Positions 56,301 to 64,000 of a DNA stretch of 64,000 bases are shown here, piece by piece; position 1 is the stretch's first letter; the number at the start of each line of letters is the position of its first letter. The notes beneath the pieces were generated by a model, which made no database searches, was not told where the DNA came from, and saw only the letters and a list, made by a program, of their open reading frames with translations. A program made the position numbers and the translations under genes. The DNA comes from Bryobacterales bacterium (GTDB taxonomy: Bacteria; Acidobacteriota; Terriglobia; Bryobacterales; Bryobacteraceae), in NCBI GenBank assembly GCA_003167255.1, contig PMTR01000124.1:1-64000 (forward strand), read 5' to 3'.

Positions 56301-59300
56301 AAGATCGGTGCTGGAATACCGTTCACCGCAACGCTCACACCGGCAACCGAAAACGGGAACGGCGCGGAAGGCGCCTGAGCCGCAGTAGAGCCGGGCAGGA
56401 GATTTGAGCCAAAGAGCACCGCCAGCCCTCCGCGCGCCAGCTTCGGAGTATAGCTGGCCGCATTTCCTACGCTACCCGAGGTGATTTGGGGCGAAGTGGC
56501 GCTGGCGCTCGCGCCGGTGCCGCGAATGGCAACGGGGAAGGACGCATGGGTTGGGTCGTTACTGGAAATCGTGATGGTGGCGGTCCGCAAGCCCGTCGAG
56601 CTGGGCGAGAATCGAAGAATCACATCCTGGCCCGCTTGCGAAGAGACGGTTAACGGCGTGGATGGGCCCGCCACTGTGAACTGGGGATCGGAGCTGCGGA
56701 ACGACGTCACATTCAAGTCAGCGGAACCGCCGTTGGTGAGGGAAAGAACCGCCTCTCCTGTCTGCCCCATGGGAACGGTGCCGAAATCGAGCGGCGCCTG
56801 CCCGGCAAAGATGCTGGTCTGGGGAGTGGTGGACACTTGCGCAGACAACGGCACGGTGAACACCGGGGTCACCGGATCGTTGCTCCTGATGGTCAGCGTG
56901 CCGCTTTGATTGCCGGAAGCAGGCGCCAGGAGGTTGACCGTCACGGTGAACTGCCTCCCCACCAATATGGGATACGGGGGCGTCTGCGAAGTTACGGTGA
57001 ACGCGGGATTATCGACGCTGATGCCACTGATGGTCAAGGGGCCGCTTCCGGAGCTGGTGATTCCGATGCTCCCGGTCGCACTCTGGCCAAGAAGGATGTT
57101 GCCGAAATCCAGGGTGGGCGCGGCCGCACCGATCTTGGGCGTCTGCGTGACCGTAAGCGGGCCGACGGTGGCTGTGCCGGAGTTGAGGCCGGTCGCGGCG
57201 ATCACCCGGAAAAACACCTGCGCGCCGCCCATGATCTGGGAAGTGTCGAATGCATACTGTTTGTCGGTGATGTCCGTTGCCATGGGCAGCCAGGTATTGC
57301 CGCCGTCGGCGGAATACAGCACGGCAAACACCACGTCCGGCGCCGCTCCACTAACCGACCAGGTGATGGTGTTGCTGCCTTGCCACCGGTCGCCGCTCTT
57401 CGGCGAAAGGATGGTGACCACCGGATCCTGCGCCGCCGTGGCCGAGGTCAAAAGAGCGCCGCCACGGACCAAGGAGAGTTTCGTGGTTCCCGCCGGCCAG
57501 GGCGCGACGACTGTGAAGAACTGCTGATCGAGACCGGCAATCCCGGTGGCCGACACATCCAGATTGAAACAATACTGGCCCAGCAGGCCGCCCGCATTGC
57601 TGAATTGCAGGCAGTGATTACCCCCCGGTTGAGACGGGGGTTGCGAATGCGCCGTGGTGACGTGGTAGACCGGATCGAACTGGGCTCCCGAGCTATCCCT
57701 CTGAACCGTGCCGCTGACCACCACGTATTCGCTGGTACCGGCAGCCTGAGGCACAGCATGTTCGATCCTGGCTGGCTGCGCGACAGGGGCCTTTTGAAAA
57801 AGGGTTTGGTAATCCGCTGGCGTTATCCAACGGCCGGGAGCGGGATCCATGAGATTGGGTGTATCGGTTGGTACGATGCCGTTGTCAAAGTACCGTGAAA
57901 CGCCAGGAATACCGCTGCTGGAATCCCAACCAACTTCACCCACGTCGCCTACGTGGTCGGTGAGGCCGAACTGATGGCCCAGGCGATGGGCGAGACGAAA
58001 AATGTCGTCGGCTATGCCGAAACGTGGTTGCCAGGAGATCTGGGATGGCGTTCCATGGAAAGCCAGTTTCTCGTACCATGCAATGTCTCCGCCAGCTCGA
58101 TAAATAGGGCCAGTCCAGGCTGCGAGATGATCCATACGGGGTATGAGGGACAGATCATATATGTTGAATACGACAAAGATTTTGTAGAGAAGCCTCGACA
58201 ACTTGAAATCGAAGTAAGGATAGTCGAAAGGGATCTGATTCGGGCCGACAACTGCGGAAAAAACCGGTGGCGCCGGGACCGGGATCTCGTAGAATCGCAT
58301 GACACCGTCCGGAAACGGAAAGGCCGCCCCCGCTATATCGTCGAATATCAGAGCGCTCTTGGGGCAGCTCTGTCCGAGATCCACACATAGAGGCAGAAGA
58401 CCGACATAAAACTCCGCAGGAGCGCTTGCGTTTGTGTAAAACTGTACGTCCTTCTCCGTGTGGGCAGTGTATGGACTGGGTCCGGTGCCAATCGGCACGT
58501 AGTCATGCGCATCGATCGATAGGTGAAATGAGCCGGCTGGTGGGTTTCGCAACTCAAAGTTCAGCGAACTGTACCAGCCATCACGGGGGAATACTGTGGG
58601 CCCGGCATGGGTAGTTTCAAAATCGTCATACCCATTAAGAGTGCCGCTTATCGCGCCAGCGCTTTCGCCATCGGTAGTCACGAAGAATACGCGGACGAGA
58701 ACGGACTTTCCCGCGATTAGGGGCACTGCTGTGTTGTCGGCGTCAGTCTGAATGGACTGCACAACCTCAACGTGATCGATTTTGAGTGGTGACAGTGTTG
58801 ACGGGGTAAAGCTCCATTCGAAGTTCGCGACGACCCCAAAGGTATCGCCGAAGCTGGCCGGGAGTTGACCCTGAATCGCCACCGCCAGGGAGACGGTGGA
58901 CGGACCCCCGTCGATCATATTCGTGACGCCGCCGCACGTAGTACTGGGAGGAGCGTTATTGGCGTTTATGCTGCAACCGACGAACCCATGCCCAGGAGTA
59001 TTGGTGTCATAATACACGCTGATAAGACCGTTGGTGATTCCGGTAAATTTCTGGTTCACGGTGAACTGCGCGGGGGGAGAAACGACGTCATTCCCATTCG
59101 CCGGCGCGCCGATAGTGGTAATGGTGGATGGAGCGGTAATCGAAACCGTGGCGGAGCCGGGCCTGTTTACGTCGGTGGACGTAACTGTGATGGAGCCGGC
59201 CGCCGTGGTTACAGCGATATGGTAGAGCGCGAGCGTGGCCGCATCAGTACCAACCACGGGGTTGAGCGGCGTAAGCGGAATCGTGCTTTGCGCCCACGCG

Positions 59301-59437
59301 AACGGCGCAAGAAGCCGCGCGATAAGGACGAGCCCAGCAACGTTCCGACTCCCAAGGGCTTTCCCGATTGTGATCAATCCCCGTCCAGCGGTCTCCATCC
59401 GACGCAACAAATTCATCGATGGCCATCGGCTCATCAT
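53345..59437 (-). CDS. Giant secreted protein with inactive metzincin-like domain, anchor-D repeats and two LamG domains (pair 2)
   Basis: 2030 residues from ATG 59,437, after GGAGGGAAACCTA. Signal peptide ends LIARLLAPFAWAQS. The N-terminal half aligns in order with the pair 1 protein: beta domains, then HRLGHQFGLTDH near residue 484, where the catalytic Glu of HExxH is Arg, then PNLMDPAPGRW as Met-turn equivalent. After it come an Ig-like part, anchor-D repeats, a TIGR03437 segment (GSVGNAASYTPKLARGGLAVLF, about residue 980), four further anchor-D repeats, and two LamG domains (WWRGDGNANDSAGANNG ... AITIETWINPR; then LFLMNEGKGSTDQN...). Likely a secreted binding protein rather than a protease. 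The LamG domains resemble those of its regulator, suggesting a shared ligand. Confidence 0.85.
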   Translation of the reverse strand: MMSRWPSMNLLRRMETAGRGLITIGKALGSRNVAGLVLIARLLAPFAWAQSTIPLTPLNPVVGTDAATLALYHIAVTTAAGSITVTSTDVNRPGSATVSITAPSTITTIGAPANGNDVVSPPAQFTVNQKFTGITNGLISVYYDTNTPGHGFVGCSINANNAPPSTTCGGVTNMIDGGPSTVSLAVAIQGQLPASFGDTFGVVANFEWSFTPSTLSPLKIDHVEVVQSIQTDADNTAVPLIAGKSVLVRVFFVTTDGESAGAISGTLNGYDDFETTHAGPTVFPRDGWYSSLNFELRNPPAGSFHLSIDAHDYVPIGTGPSPYTAHTEKDVQFYTNASAPAEFYVGLLPLCVDLGQSCPKSALIFDDIAGAAFPFPDGVMRFYEIPVPAPPVFSAVVGPNQIPFDYPYFDFKLSRLLYKIFVVFNIYDLSLIPRMDHLAAWTGPIYRAGGDIAWYEKLAFHGTPSQISWQPRFGIADDIFRLAHRLGHQFGLTDHVGDVGEVGWDSSSGIPGVSRYFDNGIVPTDTPNLMDPAPGRWITPADYQTLFQKAPVAQPARIEHAVPQAAGTSEYVVVSGTVQRDSSGAQFDPVYHVTTAHSQPPSQPGGNHCLQFSNAGGLLGQYCFNLDVSATGIAGLDQQFFTVVAPWPAGTTKLSLVRGGALLTSATAAQDPVVTILSPKSGDRWQGSNTITWSVSGAAPDVVFAVLYSADGGNTWLPMATDITDKQYAFDTSQIMGGAQVFFRVIAATGLNSGTATVGPLTVTQTPKIGAAAPTLDFGNILLGQSATGSIGITSSGSGPLTISGISVDNPAFTVTSQTPPYPILVGRQFTVTVNLLAPASGNQSGTLTIRSNDPVTPVFTVPLSAQVSTTPQTSIFAGQAPLDFGTVPMGQTGEAVLSLTNGGSADLNVTSFRSSDPQFTVAGPSTPLTVSSQAGQDVILRFSPSSTGLRTATITISSNDPTHASFPVAIRGTGASASATSPQITSGSVGNAASYTPKLARGGLAVLFGSNLLPGSTAAQAPSAPFPFSVAGVSVAVNGIPAPIFFVNATQMDFQTPADVPPGSFASVVVTVNGVASPAVVVPIADYGVGVFTYARTATAIDPIIVHGASNQLVTPSNPATPNEVLVVYATGIGKLTNAPGTDVGAPAPQYAMAVDTPTVTVAGAPAGVLFAGLTPTYVGLVQLNIQLPATLPSGSLPLVIQFPGDSTPVVNLAVQGNTTALPKLGLSASSLPFGNVTVGQFKELSVTVSNTGSAALSVSSVTVTGAGFSRTTAASFSVPPGGPPQTVTVRYTPASATASNGTLTLVSNDANSPASIVLSGAGVAAVAPIISVSPPSADFLSVPAGQTKDIVLTVNNSGNKVLTVNSVTGSNPRFAMVITSPPFLVTTLPAFDVGFGSYQYVTIRFSPTAAGAQSGTLTFASTDPATPSLTVNLSGTGTGAATPVISVSPTTLDFGSVNTNANKAITLTVSNTGGGTLSLTAFNITNSLFSLVSPPTLPVTVPAAGLPLSVRFAPVAAVAQTGTLTITSNDPDPTRGKLNVALTGTGVTPVAVCFTPPANQVSWWRGDGNANDSAGANNGTIQGGTTFAAGEVGQAFQFDGSTGYVSAGNPANLQITSAITIETWINPRTAPTGTNLAAIVTKWAQSFADVADSDAYGLWLVPGSGGLNLFSAIHQSGGREPHPQGGIIPLNAWTHVAMTFDAASGQYVLYVNGQAVSSATSTGAIQATNHNVFIGREDSFLPRPFNGLIDEAAIYNRALSAAEILSIFNAGSAGKCKSGTGGGVAGVPSRPVGSVLDSSNPLSTNLAGLFLMNEGKGSTDQNLVDGQQASFAGAAIPTWNTSDPSITFNGGGYLNSYLNAGTDLIFDKLPTSQFTIVAKVFVNALTAAGIAEKNDQNAADGFLFGFDQNGALHLTVEKSGQDMRVISTGGAVAAGQWAQLAVTWDGSVATAAVAHVYVNGTELAKPTAIDGVGTLTYASATNQPFRIGDASFDGMTALNGKMAYLAVYKGRILTVAEMNSLDARLPIK

Positions 59438-59566
59438 TAGGTTTCCCTCCGTCCCAGCCTTCACGCACCCAGGCGCAGCAGAGTCAGTCTGAACGGGTTG
59501 TAGGAAGAAGTCCTGACTGGGACCTGAGATTTTTCTGAAACCATTGAAAATGGAGGATATTTAGCT

Positions 59567-61348
59567 TTAGCGGACCGTCGGAGGACGATAGGAATTTACA
59601 ACCAGGTTCCGCACCTGCTGGCCTCCGCCGCTGTAACGGGGGGTAGCCATGAAGCCGATGCCGGCGCAACCGGAATTCTTTCCCGGCGGCTTCTGCTCTT
59701 CCCACCTGGCGGGAATCGGCACGGTCGAGACGGTCCGGCCACCCTGGTCGAATACGACTCGCTCGCCGTCCAACGATACTTCCAGGGTTTGCCCCAAGCT
59801 GGCGGCCTCGAGGCGGTGAAACGCATCGGCGGCGAATTCGGGACGGGGCGCGGAATAAGCCACCACCTCGGACGGGTTGAGCCGCCGAACGCGGACTACG
59901 CCGCTGGAATCCAGCAGCACCCAATACCCGGCCGAGGTCCCGCCGATGATCCCGTCGCCGGGCCTTGCGGAACGGCTGCGGAAGTAAGGGCCGGCCGCGG
60001 TCAGGCCGTCGCCGTTCTTTGGCACCCGCACGTCCATGCTGAAGGCCAGGTCCTGCCCGATGTCTGTACCCTGGATGCCGGCGATGGGACATTCGCCGGC
60101 GGCCAGGGAAAACTGGACGCCGCCAAAATCGTTTCCCGTTTGAACAATGGAATGAGAACCGATGTCCGTGAGCGGGGCGCCGGCTTCCGGTCCAAGCACG
60201 GGAAAGAAATAACCGGCCTTGCCTCCGGGCAGGGTGACGTCGGCGGACCGGCTGGAACAGCGGTAGAGAGCCTGCAGTTCGGCCGTGCGCACGGCCCGGG
60301 AATAGACCCGGACATCGTCCAGGTCGCCGCGGAATGCGGTCTGGCTGCCGAACGGTCCACCCAGAAGCCACTTCGGATAGTTCCCCGTGTGCGGCGGCAG
60401 CGGCAGCTTGCCGGAGGCGTCAAGCACGCCATCCACAAATATGTGGGCCAGGTTGGTTGGGGGACCTTCATACACGCCGGAGACGAAGTGCCACGCGCCA
60501 TCCAGCAACGATGTACGGCCGCGGACCGCGCCGGCGGCGGCGTCATATCCGAACCCGATCCTGCCGTTTTGCATCAGCATCAAATGGAAGTTTTGCGTTT
60601 CGATAATGCGCGGCGCGCCGTATCGCAAAATATTGGTATCGTCGCCATTGGAAGAGGAAGTTCTGATCCAGGCCGTGATCGTCCGCGGCGCGGAACCCCG
60701 AGGCAGTTGGTTGAGGCGATCCTCACCTTCCAGGTATCCCCCTGTGCCCGCCGGGAAGTGAAGCGCCTTGCCTCGGATTCCCTCTGCCCACTCGGCCTCG
60801 CCCACCAGCCAACCCGCGTTGGCGCCGTTCCGGGAAGAATCCTGCACGCGGCGTCCAGCGCCCTCATCGAAGCGCCACCAGGCGACCTCGTCATAGCGCG
60901 GTTCGGGTTTCGCGCGCGCCGCTAACCAGAAAGCACCGGCGGCGCAAGCGCACAGCGCCGCTACCACCATCACCGCTCCCGTGGGAAACCCGCGCACCGG
61001 AGCGGCCGCCGGCTCTTTGGGCGCTTCCCGGGTGCCCTCCTCGACGTGGCCAATGAATTGGTAACCCGCCTTCGGCGCGGTTCTGATCCAACGGGGGCTG
61101 CCGCGGTCCTCCGCCAGCGCGATGCGGATATCGCTAATGGACCGGAAGAGCGAGTCGTCGGTGGCTGGCGCTCCGTTCCAGATCCGCTCAATCAATTCAT
61201 CCTTCGAGACCACCTGGTCGCGATGCGTCACCAGGTACAGCAGAATATCGAAGACCTTGTGCCGCAGGTAGACCTCGGCGCCCGCACGGTGCAGCGACCG
61301 CTGCGCAGGATCGAGTTCAAAATCTTCGAAGCGGTATACCGTTCTCAT
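59567..61348 (-). CDS. CadC-like transmembrane regulator with LamG-type sensor (pair 2)
   Basis: 593 residues from ATG 61,348. Same order as the pair 1 regulator: winged helix (RFEDFELDPAQRSLHR ... KVFDILLYLVTHRDQVVSKDELIERIW ... APKAGYQF), one membrane helix (GAVMVVAALCACAAGAFWLAA), LamG-type domain (VAWWRFDEGAGRRVQD ... RTITAWIRT ... FRGDLDDVRVYSRAV) and a second beta domain (GPYFRSRSARPGDGIIGGTSAGYWVLL). It lies directly upstream of the giant protein on the same strand (129 bp), so both may form one transcription unit. Lacks any phosphorylation domain; sensing would be direct. Confidence 0.87.
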   Translation of the reverse strand: MRTVYRFEDFELDPAQRSLHRAGAEVYLRHKVFDILLYLVTHRDQVVSKDELIERIWNGAPATDDSLFRSISDIRIALAEDRGSPRWIRTAPKAGYQFIGHVEEGTREAPKEPAAAPVRGFPTGAVMVVAALCACAAGAFWLAARAKPEPRYDEVAWWRFDEGAGRRVQDSSRNGANAGWLVGEAEWAEGIRGKALHFPAGTGGYLEGEDRLNQLPRGSAPRTITAWIRTSSSNGDDTNILRYGAPRIIETQNFHLMLMQNGRIGFGYDAAAGAVRGRTSLLDGAWHFVSGVYEGPPTNLAHIFVDGVLDASGKLPLPPHTGNYPKWLLGGPFGSQTAFRGDLDDVRVYSRAVRTAELQALYRCSSRSADVTLPGGKAGYFFPVLGPEAGAPLTDIGSHSIVQTGNDFGGVQFSLAAGECPIAGIQGTDIGQDLAFSMDVRVPKNGDGLTAAGPYFRSRSARPGDGIIGGTSAGYWVLLDSSGVVRVRRLNPSEVVAYSAPRPEFAADAFHRLEAASLGQTLEVSLDGERVVFDQGGRTVSTVPIPARWEEQKPPGKNSGCAGIGFMATPRYSGGGQQVRNLVVNSYRPPTVR

Positions 61349-61477
61349 CCAGGCCCACGTTGAGCGTCTGCCGCCGAACCCTGAGTACGATTGAGCCGGG
61401 ATTTCCGTTTGGGACCCAACTCCTGTTCAGTATACCCTCGGCCGGCGTTCTTGACCCGCGAGTTGCGTTTTCTGCAC

Positions 61478-61600
61478 GCCGGCTGAGAGCCGGCGGCAGC
61501 CAGGATTGGCTGCCCCACCGAGCGGCGGAGCCGCAGCCAAAATGGGTGCACGGCCCGAAGCGCCGACAAGAATGTCGGCGTTGCGGGCTTGGAAGCCCGC
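61478..61600. repeat. Cluster of five perfect stem-loops
   Basis: GCCGGCT-GAG-AGCCGGC, GGCAGCCA-GGAT-TGGCTGCC, GCGGC-GGA-GCCGC, GCCGACA-AGAA-TGTCGGC and GCGGGCTT-GG-AAGCCCGC follow each other within 123 bp. No gene is present from 61,349 to 61,647. It resembles the palindromic intergenic elements scattered in acidobacterial genomes; a structured RNA is possible. Confidence 0.6.
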
Positions 61601-61647
61601 TCCACGAGGGCTGTGAAATCTTCTCGTGCTGCGAAGACTTTAAAGAG

Positions 61648-61827
61648 TTAGCAGAATGCAGAGTATGCCGCAGACCCCTTGATGAAGAGATCGACCGTGA
61701 ACACTGACGCGAGTTTCTCTGCCTGCTCCTTACTAATGGAACGCTTCCCGCCCAGGACTTCTGAAGCCCGGCCGCGGGTGCCGGGCACAGGCAGCAGGTC
61801 CTTGCCTGTTCGTCCGCTCGTCTCCAT
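61648..61827 (-). pseudogene. HigA-like antitoxin, C-terminal fragment
   Basis: From an internal Met (61,827) the minus strand encodes 59 residues: GRTGKDLLPVPGTRGRASEVLGGKRSISKEQAEKLASVF matches the helix-turn-helix core of HigA/HTH-XRE antitoxins (usual pattern KDLxPxxGxRSRVSEVLNGKRxLS). The N-terminal third is missing; the reading frame continues upstream only a few residues. No toxin gene is adjacent. A very short intact antitoxin cannot be fully excluded. Confidence 0.65.
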
Positions 61828-61858
61828 CAGGTACCGCTCGTGGCAGCGTCGAGCGCCC

Positions 61859-62287
61859 TCAGATTCCGCTGAGAGTTATTGCAGCACCCACGATGAAAAA
61901 CACCGTTCCCACAATGGGGAACAGGACTAAATTGCCGGGGAGTTTGCGTTCCAGAACCGCGGATGCCGGCTTTTGTGGATCGTAGAAGACGTCCACCTCG
62001 GTGCCCGGCTGATAGCGGGCGAGTTTCGCCTTGGTGGTTCCGGAGCCGGAGCCGCTCAGGCTGACGCGGTTGCCGCGCAGCGTAGCGCCGGCAACCTCAT
62101 AGTCATAGGCTACGCGGACGTCCTCCGAGCCAGGCCCGTTCTCTGTGTCAGGGTGGCGATAGACATCGGATGCGACCACGCGGCCGCGCGTGGACGGCCA
62201 TTGACCGGTGGCCTTGGCCTTCTTTCGCAGAAAGAGCCAGATAGCGAACATCGCCGCGCCAACGAGAATGAATATGGGTCCTAACAT
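61859..62287 (-). CDS. DUF3592 membrane protein
   Basis: 142 residues from ATG 62,287, preceded by GGAGATCACT; the track start 48 bp upstream is rejected. N-terminal helix (IFILVGAAMFAIWLFL), a beta domain (WPSTRGRVVASDVYRH ... VRVAYDYEVAGATLRGNRVSL ... YQPGTEVDVFYDPQKPASAVLE) and a C-terminal helix (VLFPIVGTVFFIVGAAITL) are the DUF3592 arrangement. Function of the family is unknown. The gap 62,288-62,547 shows no gene. Confidence 0.85.
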   Translation of the reverse strand: MLGPIFILVGAAMFAIWLFLRKKAKATGQWPSTRGRVVASDVYRHPDTENGPGSEDVRVAYDYEVAGATLRGNRVSLSGSGSGTTKAKLARYQPGTEVDVFYDPQKPASAVLERKLPGNLVLFPIVGTVFFIVGAAITLSGI

Positions 62288-62547
62288 AGTGATCTCCAGT
62301 TTGAGAAAGCGCGCCGGCTCCCTGCCGGACCGCATTGTGGGCTTTTACGCCGTGCATCAGCGAGGGCGTTTGCGGGCCTTTGCAACTGGCCCAGCGGCCA
62401 CCGCTGTAGTTGGCCGCCGCACCAGGCTTGGGTCACAAGTCCGGAAGCTGTCGTGGATGTGGTTAGCAGCGTCATAAGCAGGGACATTCGTCGAGAACCG
62501 CTATGCCCTCGGCCTCAGCGTTCGGCAATGTCAAAGAGTCCGAATGA

Positions 62548-63237
62548 CTATTTCTCCTTGGTATAGACGCGGCCGTCGATGTTCAGGTTGTCGCCGGGCG
62601 CCGGGAAGATCATGTGCCGCTCGCTCTTGCCGTTCTTGACCAGCATCAGAATGTTGTCCTTGATGTTGTAGGTCCCGGTGGCTTGAGAAGTCTGCGAGCT
62701 GGTAACGCTTGCTCCTTTTACTGCCGATACGGTGTCGAGACCGGTGATGTTTTTCTCCCCATACGTTCCGTCGGATTTGAAGGTGAGGAACGTGGGTGAG
62801 GTGACGGTCACGGCCGACGATGAGGAAGCGGCGAACTTCGAAGAGAAGGGCCGGCTCCAGGAGCCGTTCAGATGCGTACCGGCCGCGTACTTCTGCACGG
62901 GCGTCAGTATGATGTAGTTGAGCTGGATTCCGCCGTTCAGCGTCTGGAACGCCCATTCTTCCGCTTTGCCGTTCCTGTACTTGATGGCCAGTTTGGCGCC
63001 GGATAACGTGTAAGTCCCGCAGACCGCCGGATTCGCCTTGCAGGCGTTCTCGAAATCCTCGGGCGCGATTCCGGTAGTGGGCAATCCCTGCAGCACTCGA
63101 CCGTCGCCGAGGAACCACCAGTACACCTCGGCAAAGCCGCGCATGTTGTCGAGGCCAAAGTAAAGGTTGTTCAAGGTAGCCGCAGCGGCCGGGAGGGATC
63201 CGAGCAGCAGAAAAATCAAGGCTAGGTTCTTTCGCAT
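62548..63237 (-). CDS. Secreted protein of unknown function
   Basis: 229 residues from ATG 63,237 (GAGGACAATAC upstream); the 394-residue track ORF extends wrongly into the divergent oxidase gene. Signal peptide MRKNLALIFLLLGSLPAAAA. The rest is beta-rich with one Cys pair (NACKANPAVCG) and the repeated-sheet look of a lipocalin-like or avidin-like domain (WAFQTLNGGIQLNYIIL, FLTFKSDGTYGEKN, IKDNILMLVKNGKSERHMIF). I do not recognise the family. Divergent from the oxidase gene, 196 bp apart. Confidence 0.72.
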   Translation of the reverse strand: MRKNLALIFLLLGSLPAAAATLNNLYFGLDNMRGFAEVYWWFLGDGRVLQGLPTTGIAPEDFENACKANPAVCGTYTLSGAKLAIKYRNGKAEEWAFQTLNGGIQLNYIILTPVQKYAAGTHLNGSWSRPFSSKFAASSSSAVTVTSPTFLTFKSDGTYGEKNITGLDTVSAVKGASVTSSQTSQATGTYNIKDNILMLVKNGKSERHMIFPAPGDNLNIDGRVYTKEK

Positions 63238-63433
63238 TGTATTGTCCTCGTTATGTGGTTCCGCGGAAAACGCGAATCCCGGATGCGCCGATGGTGCGTG
63301 ATAGATAGTCGGCGGAAATGAGAACTTTGTGACAGGCCTCGTGAAAGATCTACGGAATTGGGGTTTGCCCCACTCAGGGTGGCCAGCCGGGTGTATAATC
63401 GCGTATCCCGCAGGTCGAGAGGGGAAAACTGTC

Positions 63434-64000
63434 ATGAATTCCCGCCGCGAGTTTTTGAGCTTCCTGGCGGCCAGTCCCTTGGCGCTGGCGCAGTCCGACG
63501 GGATTACCGATCCGAAGGCCGCGCTGAGCGTGATGGATTTCGAGGAAGCCGCGCGGCGTCGAGTGCCCATCGCGCACTTCGCGTACATCGCCACGGGGGT
63601 GGACGATGACGCGACGCTCAAGGCCAATCGCGAGGGCTTCAAAAAGATCCAGTTGCGGCCGCGGCGGCTGGTGGATGTGAGCAAGGTGGATTCTTCCGTC
63701 GACTTGTTCGGAACCAGGTGGCCATCGCCCATCTACATCTGTCCGTGCGGAAGCCAAAGAGCGTTTCACGCCGACGGCGAACTGGCGACAGCGCGGGCGG
63801 CGCGGGCGCAGAACGCGCTGCAAATGCTCTCCACCGTCTCGTCCACCCCGGTGGAGGCGGTGGCCGAAGCTTTGGGACGGCCGCCCTGGTATCAGCTTTA
63901 CGCACCGAACCAATGGGATGGAGTCCAGAAGCTGGTGCGCCGGGTGGAGGCCGCCGGCTGCCCGGTACTGGTGCTCACCGTGGATCAGAACGCCGGCCGG
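63434..64000 (+). CDS. FMN-dependent alpha-hydroxy-acid oxidase/dehydrogenase, N-terminal part (cut by window end)
   Basis: 189 codons are visible and the frame is open at base 64,000; the ORF track misses it. ATG 63,434 follows GAGAGGGGAAAACTG. NSRREFLSFLAASPLALAQ is a Tat-type export signal. Then MDFEEAARRRVPIAHFAYIATGVDDDATLKANREGF, LRPRRLVDVS, and LQMLSTVSSTPVEAV ... PPWYQLYAP fit the lactate dehydrogenase LldD / glycolate oxidase family, which oxidises 2-hydroxy acids with FMN in a TIM barrel. The catalytic His and Arg lie beyond the window, so activity cannot be judged. A Tat signal is unusual for this normally cytoplasmic or membrane-associated family. Confidence 0.85.
   Translation, partial: MNSRREFLSFLAASPLALAQSDGITDPKAALSVMDFEEAARRRVPIAHFAYIATGVDDDATLKANREGFKKIQLRPRRLVDVSKVDSSVDLFGTRWPSPIYICPCGSQRAFHADGELATARAARAQNALQMLSTVSSTPVEAVAEALGRPPWYQLYAPNQWDGVQKLVRRVEAAGCPVLVLTVDQNAGR

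Overview
The window is GC-rich and most probably comes from the Acidobacteriota, order Bryobacterales ('Candidatus Solibacter' relatives). The reasons are two Oar-like TonB-dependent receptors with an N-terminal carboxypeptidase-regulatory domain, giant secreted proteins carrying the 'Solibacter uncharacterized C-terminal' (TIGR03437) segment with choice-of-anchor-D repeats, and CadC-like winged-helix/LamG membrane regulators. This comes from family recognition by eye, without a database search.

Region 1, about 1-35,300, looks like an accreted genomic island. A repeat (A, about 140 bp; A plus B, about 330-400 bp) recurs in the same orientation near 0.36, 9.4, 14.8, 29.6 and 35.07 kb. Each A copy ends in an anticodon-arm-like core, and the last copy runs straight into a perfect tRNA-Pro(UGG) 3' half with CCA (35,197-35,245). 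The repeats bound modules: (i) iron and peroxide handling (bacterioferritin, Fur/PerR-like regulator, di-haem peroxidase homologue, TonB receptor, FTR1 permease) sharing TGCAA-n-TTGCA promoter sites; (ii) a response regulator and a hybrid histidine kinase; (iii) a group 3b-like NiFe hydrogenase operon with a cyclic-nucleotide-binding protein and maturation protease, then a seven-haem cytochrome-TPR protein, a TonB receptor and a secreted HExxH protein; (iv) a secreted protein, small stress proteins (BON, CsbD, two membrane miniproteins), a UPF0175 protein and decayed ParB-like, resolvase and transposase pieces. Remnants of TonB, peroxidase, OmpA and Ser/Thr kinase genes lie beside the repeats.

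Region 2, 35.7-61.3 kb, holds two paralogous pairs, each made of a transmembrane winged-helix regulator with a LamG sensor and a giant secreted beta-domain protein with a metzincin-like N-terminal half. In pair 1 (35.7-43.5 kb, divergent) the zinc motif is intact (HELGHLVGLRH). In pair 2 (53.3-61.3 kb, tandem) the catalytic Glu is Arg (HRLGHQFGLTD), so it is probably a dead protease. Between them lie a toxin-antitoxin pair with a broken PIN toxin, a dedicated Hsp70/J-domain/GrpE/zinc-ribbon operon headed by a frameshifted helical protein, and a double beta-helix/beta-propeller protein resembling GH55 glucanases.

Region 3, 61.4-64 kb, has a stem-loop cluster, a HigA-like antitoxin fragment, a DUF3592 membrane protein, a secreted unknown and the start of a Tat-exported FMN-dependent alpha-hydroxy-acid oxidase cut by the window end.

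No CRISPR array, rRNA or complete tRNA was seen. Several genes needed start corrections; in two cases (bfr and the Fur-like gene) the ORF-track TTG start is really the -35 box of the promoter.
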